Shown here: piece by piece, positions 6,543 through 11,684 of the stretch
Layout of the letters: each line of letters starts with the position of its first letter
Numbering within the stretch: position 1 is the stretch's first letter
DNA from: Alphaproteobacteria bacterium
GTDB lineage: Bacteria > Pseudomonadota > Alphaproteobacteria > Rhodobacterales > Rhodobacteraceae
Assembly (NCBI GenBank): GCA_003696705.1
Contig: RFGD01000241.1
Span: forward strand, 1 to 11,684
Length of the DNA stretch: 11,684 bases
Direction: 5' to 3'
Notes under the pieces: model-generated
Databases searched by the model: none
The model's input: the letters and a program-made list of their open reading frames with translations, nothing else
What the model was told of the DNA's origin: nothing
Made by a program: the position numbers and the translations under genes

Positions 6543-7616
6543 ATGAAACTCGCAAGGACAATCCTGGCCGGCGTCGCGGTCGCCCTCGGCCTCGCCGGTG
6601 CGGCGGCGGCCGAGGAAAAGCTGAAGGTCGGCTACATCTATGTCGGTCCGGTCGGTGACTTCGGCTGGACGCACGAGCATGACATCGGCCGCCGCCAGGT
6701 CGAGGCCGAGCTTGGCGACAAGGTCGAGACCTCGTACGTCGAAAGCGTGCCCGAAGGGGCGGACGCCGAGCGCGTGCTGACGCAGATGGCCCTGTCGGGG
6801 CACAAGCTGATCTTCGCCACCTCGTTCGGCTACATGGACGCGGTCCTGAACGTCGCCAAGAAGTTTCCGAACGTGAAGTTCGAACATGCCACCGGCTTCA
6901 AGCGGGCGCCCAACGTCTCGACCTACTCGGCGCGGTTCTATGAAGGGCGCGCGGTGATCGGCCACATCGCCGGCCGCATGACCAAGACCAACAAGATCGG
7001 CTACATCGCCTCGTTCCCGATCCCCGAGGTCATCCGCGGCATCAACTCGGCCTACATCCACGCCAAGAAGGCGAACCCGGATGTCGAGTTCAAGATCGTC
7101 TGGGTCTACACCTGGTTCGACCCCGCCAAGGAAGCGGACGCCGCCAAGGCGCTGATCGAGCAGGGCGTCGACGTCATCATGCAGCACACCGATTCGACCG
7201 CCGCCATGACCGTCGCCGAGAAGGCCGGGATCTATGCCTTCGGCCAGGCGTCGGACATGCGCGAGTTCGGGCCGAACGCCCAGCTGACCGCCATCATCGA
7301 CAACTGGGGACCCTACTACGTCCGGCGCGCGAAGGCGGTCATGGACGGCACGTGGAAGTCGACCGACACCTGGGAAGGCATCGGCGATGGCATGGTCGTC
7401 ATCGCCCCCTACTCGGACAAGGTCCCGGCCGAGGTGCAGGCCGAGGCGGACGCGCTCAAGAACGCCATTGCCGACGGCAGCTATCACCCCTTCACCGGGC
7501 CGCTCAACAAGCAGGACGGCACGCCCTGGCTGGCCGAAGGAGAGGTCGCCGACGACGGCACGCTGGCGGGCATGAACTTCTATGTCGAGGGGCTCGAGGG
7601 CGCGATCCCGCAATAG
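6543..7616 (+). CDS. BMP family ABC transporter substrate-binding protein (purine/nucleoside)
   Basis: Periplasmic binding protein, 357 residues, that hands the substrate to the two permeases. A Sec signal peptide is clear: a basic start, a hydrophobic core at residues 6-18, and an AAA cleavage site before Glu24. There is no lipobox Cys, so the mature protein should be soluble. The mature chain starts KLKVGYIYVGPVGDFGWTHEH (26-46), the first strand and ligand loop typical of the BMP/PnrA family; FYEGRAVIGHIAGR (132-145), IGYIASFPIPEV (152-163) and MQHTDSTA (213-220) follow the family pattern. Characterised relatives such as Treponema PnrA bind purine nucleosides, and adenine binding has been reported in alphaproteobacterial relatives (from memory). 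The ATG follows the channel stop with no gap, and a strong AAGGAG lies at 6531-6536, which suits the higher amount of binding protein needed. Being last in the operon, after a channel gene, is unusual. Not an amino-acid or sugar binder by motif. Confidence 0.94.
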   Translation: MKLARTILAGVAVALGLAGAAAAEEKLKVGYIYVGPVGDFGWTHEHDIGRRQVEAELGDKVETSYVESVPEGADAERVLTQMALSGHKLIFATSFGYMDAVLNVAKKFPNVKFEHATGFKRAPNVSTYSARFYEGRAVIGHIAGRMTKTNKIGYIASFPIPEVIRGINSAYIHAKKANPDVEFKIVWVYTWFDPAKEADAAKALIEQGVDVIMQHTDSTAAMTVAEKAGIYAFGQASDMREFGPNAQLTAIIDNWGPYYVRRAKAVMDGTWKSTDTWEGIGDGMVVIAPYSDKVPAEVQAEADALKNAIADGSYHPFTGPLNKQDGTPWLAEGEVADDGTLAGMNFYVEGLEGAIPQ

Positions 7617-7635
7617 GAACGCCCCGCGAAACGCG

Positions 7636-7665
7636 TCGGGGGCGGCCGCGAAGCGCCGCCCCCGA
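7636..7665 (+). terminator. Probable transcription terminator hairpin after the purine import operon
   Basis: An 11-bp perfect GC-rich stem (7636-7646 with 7655-7665) encloses the loop CGCGAAGC, 20 nt after the stop of the binding-protein gene. There is no T tract after the stem, which is common in high-GC alphaproteobacteria, so it may act as an attenuating or 3'-end-protecting hairpin. The rest of the 110-nt gap up to the aldo/keto reductase gene shows no convincing promoter. Confidence 0.6.
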
Positions 7666-7726
7666 TCCGGGTCCGCCGCCGCGCCTCTCCTCTTGCATTC
7701 GCCGCCCGGCTTGGCATGGTGCACCC

Positions 7727-8671
7727 ATGACCGAAAAGCGCCCGCTTCATGCCCCCGACGGCACGCCCGCCTCTCGCTTCGCCTTTGGAACGATGCAGTT
7801 CGGCGGCCGCGCCGACGATCACGAATCGGAGGCGATGTTCAAGGCCGCACGCGCCGCAGGCATCAACTTCTTCGACACCGCCCACGCCTATAACGAAGGC
7901 CGCTCCGAGCGCCTTCTCGGCCGCTTCGCCGCGCCCGAGCGCGACCGGCTCGTCATCGCCACGAAGGCCGCCTATGTCGGCGGCTCGGGCCGCGAGAACA
8001 TCCTTTCGAGCTTCGAGGAAAGCCGGCAGCGGCTCGACATGGATGCCGTCGACATCCTCTATCTGCACCGCTGGGACGAACACACGCCGCTCGAGGAAAC
8101 CTTCGGCGCGCTGGCCGATATCGTGGCGCGCGGCCAGGCTCGCTACATCGGCGTCTCGAACTTTGCCGCCTGGCAGACGATGAAGGCCGAGCGGGTGGCC
8201 AATGCGCTCGGGATCTCGATCACGATCCTGCAGCCGATGTACAACCTCGTGAAGCGCCAGGTCGAGGTCGAGATCCTGCCCATGGCGCGGTCCGAGGGCT
8301 TCCGCGTGACCCCGTATTCGCCGCTTGGCGGCGGCCTCCTGACGGGCAAGTACGCCGCCGGTGCCGCGTCGGGCCGCCTGACCGAAGACGACGCCTACGC
8401 CACCCGGTACGGCCTTCAATGGATGCACGACGCCGCCCGTGGCCTTGCCGGGATCGCGGCCGAGCTGGGCGTGCACCCGGCGACCTTGGCGGTGGCCTGG
8501 GTCGCGGCCAACCCGGATGTCGATCATCCCATCATCAGCGCGCGGAACGTGTCCCAGCTCGCCCCCTCGCTGGCGGCGACCGAGTTCGAGATGGACCCGG
8601 CGCTTCGTGCCCGGCTGAGCGGCCTTGTACCGGCGCCGCCGCCCGCGACCGACCGGCTCGAAGAGGCATGA
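7727..8671 (+). CDS. Aldo/keto reductase
   Basis: A (beta/alpha)8-barrel NAD(P)H-dependent oxidoreductase, 314 residues, expected to be cytoplasmic and to interconvert aldehydes or ketones and alcohols. The catalytic tetrad is visible: Asp50 in FFDTAHAY, Tyr55, Lys80 in VIATKAA and His114 in LYLHRWD. GVSNF (142-146), QPMYNL (169-174), TPYSPLGGGLLTGKY (195-209) and the C-terminal PIISARNVSQL (268-278), in the cofactor phosphate-binding region, are typical. The ATG at 7727 has only a weak GGTG upstream, and no other in-frame start is close, so initiation may be inefficient. The stop overlaps the ATG of the FAD oxidoreductase gene (ATGA), so the two products probably work together or at least are made together. 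The substrate cannot be read from the sequence. Confidence 0.93.
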   Translation: MTEKRPLHAPDGTPASRFAFGTMQFGGRADDHESEAMFKAARAAGINFFDTAHAYNEGRSERLLGRFAAPERDRLVIATKAAYVGGSGRENILSSFEESRQRLDMDAVDILYLHRWDEHTPLEETFGALADIVARGQARYIGVSNFAAWQTMKAERVANALGISITILQPMYNLVKRQVEVEILPMARSEGFRVTPYSPLGGGLLTGKYAAGAASGRLTEDDAYATRYGLQWMHDAARGLAGIAAELGVHPATLAVAWVAANPDVDHPIISARNVSQLAPSLAATEFEMDPALRARLSGLVPAPPPATDRLEEA

Positions 8672-9765
8672 CCCGCATCCTGATCGTCGGCGGCGGCATT
8701 GCAGGTGCCAGCCTTTCCGCCGAGATCGCGCCCCATGCCGACGTCATCCTTGCCGAGGCCGAGCCGGCCTTCGGCGTCCACGCGAGCGGACGGTCGGCGG
8801 CGATGTTCGCACCCGGCTATGGCAACGCCGTCATTCGCGAACTGAACGCCGCCAGCGCCGAGGCGCTCGGCAAGGCCGGCGTCCTGTCGCCGCGGCCGAT
8901 CCTCTGGCTTGGGCGGTCGGACCAGCGAGAGCTGTTCGAGGCGGAGGTGGCCGAATCGGGAATGACGCCCATCCCGGTGGCCGAGGCCCTTGGCTTGGTG
9001 CCCATCCTGAATGCGGCAAGGGTCGCCTTTGCGGCCATCGACACCGGTTCGGCCGACATCGATACCGATCGCCTTCTGCAATCCTGCCTGAGCCGCGCCC
9101 GACGCGCCGGTGCGAAAACCCTGACCGGTGCCCGGGTCACGGGCCTGACCCGAACCGCCGGCGGCTGGCGTGCCGAGACGACCCGGGGCACGTTCCCCGC
9201 CGATGTCGTCGTCAACGCAGCCGGCGCATGGGCCGACGACGTGGCGAGGATGGCGGGGCTCGCCCCCCTGGGCCTTCAGCCGCTCCGCCGTTCGATGGCG
9301 CGCCTGCCCGCGCCGGCGGGGCACGACGTCCGAGCCTGGCCGATGATCCATCCCGCCGGTGGCGGCTGGTACGCAAAACCCGACGCGGGGAAGTGGCTGG
9401 TCTCGCCGGCCGAGGAGGATCCCATGCCGCCGATGGACGCCTGGCCCGACGACATGACGCTAGCCCACGGCCTTGCGCGCTACGAAGAGATGGTCACCGT
9501 CCCCGTGACACGCGTCGAGGCCAGCTGGGCGGGCCTGCGCACATTCGCGCCCGACCGGACGCCCGTCGTCGGCCCCGATCCTGCCGACAGCGCCTTCTTC
9601 TGGCTTGCCGGACAGGGCGGCTACGGGTTTCAGACCGCCCCCGCGCTGGCCCGCGTCGCGGCCGCACGCATCGCCGGCGTGGCGTGCGACCTGCCGGCCC
9701 GGGTCCTGCGCGCCATGGATCCCGCAAGGTTCCGCCAGGCGGCCGCGCCCTGCGCATTCCCTTGA
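8668..9765 (+). CDS. FAD-dependent D-amino acid dehydrogenase/oxidase family protein (DauA-like)
   Basis: DAO-fold flavoenzyme, 365 residues. The FAD dinucleotide motif VGGGIAGAS starts at residue 7. HASGRSAAMF (38-47), SADIDTDRL (128-136), VVNAAGAWADD (181-191), GLQPLRRSM (202-210), WYAKPDAG (234-241), SWAGLRTFAPDRTPVVGP (286-303) and AGQGGYGFQTAPA (314-326) line up, from memory, with Pseudomonas D-arginine dehydrogenase DauA. Arg291 and Tyr235 match the substrate carboxylate-binding residues of that enzyme. The Glu that reads the arginine side chain there (in SPRPE) is Ile78 here, so D-arginine is an unlikely substrate; a neutral or hydrophobic D-amino acid or imino acid is a better guess. 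There is no signal peptide. The ATG at 8668 overlaps the aldo/keto reductase stop, with GAAGAGG upstream. The stop lies inside an FNR-like palindrome. Confidence 0.88.
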   Translation: MTRILIVGGGIAGASLSAEIAPHADVILAEAEPAFGVHASGRSAAMFAPGYGNAVIRELNAASAEALGKAGVLSPRPILWLGRSDQRELFEAEVAESGMTPIPVAEALGLVPILNAARVAFAAIDTGSADIDTDRLLQSCLSRARRAGAKTLTGARVTGLTRTAGGWRAETTRGTFPADVVVNAAGAWADDVARMAGLAPLGLQPLRRSMARLPAPAGHDVRAWPMIHPAGGGWYAKPDAGKWLVSPAEEDPMPPMDAWPDDMTLAHGLARYEEMVTVPVTRVEASWAGLRTFAPDRTPVVGPDPADSAFFWLAGQGGYGFQTAPALARVAAARIAGVACDLPARVLRAMDPARFRQAAAPCAFP

Positions 9766-9777
9766 CGCACGTCAAGG
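9760..9777. promoter_or_regulatory. FNR/FnrL/DNR-type palindrome
   Basis: CCTTGAC-GCAC-GTCAAGG is a perfect 7-bp inverted repeat with a 4-nt centre. Its core TTGAC-N4-GTCAA (9762-9775) fits the FNR/CRP-superfamily site TTGAT-N4-ATCAA, with the variant outer base common in Rhodobacterales FnrL and DNR sites. The centre (9768.5) lies 67 nt before the start of the small AhpD-like gene. The weak -10-like GAAAAT at 9796-9801 would put transcription start near 9808-9810, close to the -41.5 position of a class II FNR promoter. The site also contains the stop codon of the FAD gene. A short hairpin is the alternative reading. Confidence 0.5.
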
Positions 9778-9835
9778 CGGAGCACGCCGGGCCGTGAAAA
9801 TCCGGTCGGGGTGAAACGCCTGATGGAGACGCACG

Positions 9836-10177
9836 ATGGACTGGCAAGCCTACATGGCCGATTTCAAGAACGACATTCGCAAGCTCAACAAGGCCGCGCC
9901 CGAGGCCACCCGGGCCTTCGGCGCGCTTTCGAAGGCAGTGAAGGAAAGCGGCCCCCTCGACGCGCGGACGAAGGAGTTCATCGCCCTCGGGATCGCGGTG
10001 GCGACGGGCTGCACCCCATGCATCGGCTTCCACGCCGAGGTTCTGGCCCGCGAGGGTGCAACCCGCGAGGAAGTGGCCGACGCGCTGTCGATGGCGATCC
10101 AGATGGGCGGGGGGCCTGCGCTCATGAAGGCGGCCGAAGCGCTCGCCGCCTTCGACGCCTTTGCCGGAGAGCGATGA
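9836..10177 (+). CDS. Carboxymuconolactone decarboxylase family protein, AhpD-like
   Basis: A small all-helical protein of 113 residues. It has the AhpD-type redox and proton-relay set: Glu47, Cys59, Cys62 and His66 (GCTPCIGFH), with the same spacing of 12, 3 and 4 as in mycobacterial AhpD (from memory). This supports a thiol-disulfide or peroxide-related function rather than true carboxymuconolactone decarboxylation, whose enzymes lack this Cys pair. Helical segments at about 17-37, 43-57, 60-73 and 77-91 fit the CMD fold, which usually forms trimers or hexamers. The ATG at 9836 has GGAG at 9825-9828. A 70-nt gap separates it from the FAD gene and holds an FNR-like palindrome, so it may have its own oxygen-responsive promoter. 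A GC hairpin follows. The physiological partner is unknown. Confidence 0.9.
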   Translation: MDWQAYMADFKNDIRKLNKAAPEATRAFGALSKAVKESGPLDARTKEFIALGIAVATGCTPCIGFHAEVLAREGATREEVADALSMAIQMGGGPALMKAAEALAAFDAFAGER

Positions 10178-10199
10178 CCCGGCGCGGGTCCTGAAAGGC

Positions 10200-10231
10200 G
10201 GCGGCCGGCCCCCGTCCCGGGGCCGGCCGCC
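10200..10231. terminator. Bidirectional terminator between convergent genes
   Basis: A 13-bp perfect stem, GGCGGCCGGCCCC (10200-10212) with its complement at 10219-10231, encloses a 6-nt loop. It sits 23 nt after the stop of the AhpD-like gene on the + strand and 18 nt past the stop of the GcvT-type gene on the - strand. GAAA before the stem gives a weak U-rich tail on the - strand transcript; the + side has none. The position and symmetry make a shared terminator the natural reading. Confidence 0.75.
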
Positions 10232-10249
10232 TGATGAATGCCCTTCGCC

Positions 10250-11684
10250 TCAGCCGTCGACGCGAATGCGCTCGTTCTTCGGGTCGTAGGGGCTGTCGGG
10301 CTGCACCTCGGCGTCCCAGAGCCGGTCGAACATCTTGACCTTGAGCCTCGTGCCGGGCTCGGCCAGGTCGGGCTTCACGTAGCCCATGCCGATCGACTTG
10401 CCGAAGGCGACCGAATACCCGCCCGACGTCAGACGGCCGACAAGCGTGCGCCCGTCGGCGTCGTAGAGCGCCTCGCGTCCCCAGGGGTCGGCGTCTTCCG
10501 GCCCGTCCACCAGAACGGTGACGCATTTCGCCCGGATCGGCGTGGCCAGCATCGCCTCCTTTCCGAAGAAGTCCTTCGAGGTATCCACGAAGCGGTCGAG
10601 GCCGGCCTCGAGCGGCGTGGCATCGCGGCCAAGCTCCGTGCCGAAGGCGCGATAGCTCTTCTCCTGCCGAAGCCAGTTCTGCGCCCGCGCGCCGACAGGC
10701 TTCATCCCATGCTTCTCGCCCACTTCCCAAAGGCGGTCCCACAGGTAGTTCTGCATCTCCATCGGGTGATGCAGCTCCCAGCCAAGCTCGCCCGTATAGG
10801 CGACGCGCGCCGCCCGGACGGGGCACATGAGAAGCTCGATGTCGCGCACCGAAAGCCACGGCGAGCGCTTGTTGGAAAGGACCGTCTCGGGCTCGGCATC
10901 GCGCACGAGCTCGCGCAGCACGTCACGGCTCTTCGGGCCGGCAATGGCGAAAACGCCCCATTTCGTCGTGACATTCTCGATCCCGAGCCAGTTCTCGGGG
11001 CCGGCGTGACTGGCCCACCAGTCCTCTTCGGCCTTGCGCAGCCAGTCGGCGTCGTAGTCCTCCCACGCGCCGGCCGAGACGAGGTAGAAGTCGTTCTCGC
11101 CGGTGCGCATGATGGTGTATTCCGAGCGCACCGTCCCGGCCGAGGTCAGCGCATAGGTAAGGTTGATGCGCCCCACCTTCGGCAGGCGGTTCGTCGTGAA
11201 CCAGTCAAGGAAGGCGGCGGCGCCCGGACCGAACACCCGGTGCTTGGCGAAGGCCGAAGCGTCGATCAGGCCGACACCGCCCCGGATGGCCTCGGCCTCG
11301 GCCTTGGCGTGGGGCCACCAGGCGCCGCGCCTGAAGGAACGCGCCTTCACGTCGAAATCCGGAGCGGCGTCCCTGGGGCCGTAGTAGTTCGGCCGCTCCC
11401 AGCCGTTCACGACGCCGAACTGCGCGCCCATCGCCTTCTCTCGGTCGTAGGCGGGGTTGGTGCGCAACGGCCGGCAGGCCGGGCGCTCCTCGTCCGGGTG
11501 GTGCAGGATGTAGACGTGCTCGTAGGCCTCCTCGTTCTTGCGGGCGGCATATTCCGTCGTCATCCAGTCCTGGCCATAGCGCTTGGGGTCGAGGCTCGCC
11601 ATGTCGATCTCGGCCTCGCCATCGACCATCATCTGCGCAAGGTAGTAGCCCGTGCCGCCCGCGGCCGTGATGCCGAAGGAAAAG
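10250..11684 (-). CDS. Dimethylglycine/sarcosine dehydrogenase-like FAD protein with GcvT domain (5' partial)
   Basis: The C-terminal 477 residues of a large (typically about 800 residues) two-part enzyme that demethylates N-methyl amines such as dimethylglycine or sarcosine and passes the one-carbon unit to tetrahydrofolate. The frame stays open to the window edge, so the FAD-binding N-terminus lies outside; the ATG at 11632 is internal. Visible residues 1-20 (FSFGITAAGGTGYYLAQ) are the end of the DAO flavin domain. VNGWERPNYYGP marks the linker domain. The GCV_T part covers GVGLIDASAFAKHRVFGPGA, FAIAGPKSRDVL, YTGELGWELHHP and EKSYRAFGTELGRDATPLEAGL. The C-terminal barrel has RLTSGGYSVAFGKSIGMGYV. 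At the position of the folate-facing Asp in GcvT-type proteins this one reads RSEYTI (Glu codon at 11120-11122). The exact substrate cannot be decided. It converges on the AhpD-like gene across a shared terminator. Confidence 0.9.
   Translation of the reverse strand, partial: FSFGITAAGGTGYYLAQMMVDGEAEIDMASLDPKRYGQDWMTTEYAARKNEEAYEHVYILHHPDEERPACRPLRTNPAYDREKAMGAQFGVVNGWERPNYYGPRDAAPDFDVKARSFRRGAWWPHAKAEAEAIRGGVGLIDASAFAKHRVFGPGAAAFLDWFTTNRLPKVGRINLTYALTSAGTVRSEYTIMRTGENDFYLVSAGAWEDYDADWLRKAEEDWWASHAGPENWLGIENVTTKWGVFAIAGPKSRDVLRELVRDAEPETVLSNKRSPWLSVRDIELLMCPVRAARVAYTGELGWELHHPMEMQNYLWDRLWEVGEKHGMKPVGARAQNWLRQEKSYRAFGTELGRDATPLEAGLDRFVDTSKDFFGKEAMLATPIRAKCVTVLVDGPEDADPWGREALYDADGRTLVGRLTSGGYSVAFGKSIGMGYVKPDLAEPGTRLKVKMFDRLWDAEVQPDSPYDPKNERIRVDG

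Noticed and set aside
5562..7724. A 720-codon open frame on the - strand, with a FLDFAG-type repeat
   Set aside because: It is antisense to the end of permease 2, the K+ channel and the binding-protein gene; its repeat is only the complement of the channel's heptad repeat.
7711..7726. TTGGCATG resembling the -24 half of a sigma-54 promoter
   Set aside because: It lies within 16 nt of the aldo/keto reductase start codon and the -12 GC element is not at the required spacing.
7580..8527. A 315-codon open frame on the - strand
   Set aside because: It is the antisense shadow of the aldo/keto reductase gene, with low-complexity Arg/Gly-rich composition and no domain.
8524..9351. A 275-codon open frame on the - strand
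   Set aside because: It is antisense to the FAD oxidoreductase gene and has no domain or ribosome-binding site.
1..11684. Mobile elements, CRISPR arrays, tRNA/rRNA genes or a defence system
   Set aside because: No transposase, terminal repeats, spacer-repeat pattern, cloverleaf sequence or defence-type protein was seen; genes fill nearly the whole window.

Overview
The window looks like chromosomal DNA of a high-GC alphaproteobacterium, most likely Rhodobacterales (Rhodobacter-like). The xanthine dehydrogenase large subunit at the left edge resembles, as I remember it, the Rhodobacter capsulatus XdhB sequence over its whole visible length. GC-rich codons, frequent Leu CTT and tightly overlapping genes fit this. 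I see no tRNA, rRNA, CRISPR, insertion sequence or phage gene.

Region 1 (1-7616, + strand) is one continuous gene train with almost no intergenic DNA: xdhB (5' truncated by the window), xdhC, then a BMP-type ABC importer made of a tandem-domain ATPase, two permeases and a periplasmic substrate-binding protein. A six-helix K+ channel gene lies between the second permease and the binding protein. Every junction overlaps or abuts, except xdhB-xdhC, where two short reading frames bridge the gap by chained ATGA overlaps. Together the genes suggest import of a purine or purine nucleoside and its oxidation to urate by a molybdenum hydroxylase, with XdhC supplying mature cofactor to XdhB. A strong GC hairpin at 7636-7665 probably marks the end of the transcript.

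Region 2 (7727-10177, + strand) holds an aldo/keto reductase gene that overlaps (ATGA) a FAD-dependent D-amino-acid-dehydrogenase-like gene. After it comes a small AhpD-like carboxymuconolactone decarboxylase family gene with a redox CxxC motif. An FNR-type palindrome straddles the stop codon of the FAD gene, at a spacing that would suit activation of the small gene.

Region 3 (10250-11684, - strand) is the C-terminal part of a dimethylglycine/sarcosine dehydrogenase-like protein with a GcvT fold, running out of the window. It converges on region 2, and a 13-bp perfect GC stem between them can serve as a terminator in both directions.

Most of the window is ordinary catabolic and transport genetics. 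The points that most deserve a second look are the K+ channel translationally packed into a purine importer operon, its recently expanded heptad-repeat tail in AT-richer DNA, the 14-nt stop-start chain at xdhB/xdhC, the FNR-like site, and active-site substitutions in the two FAD-linked amine/amino-acid oxidoreductases.
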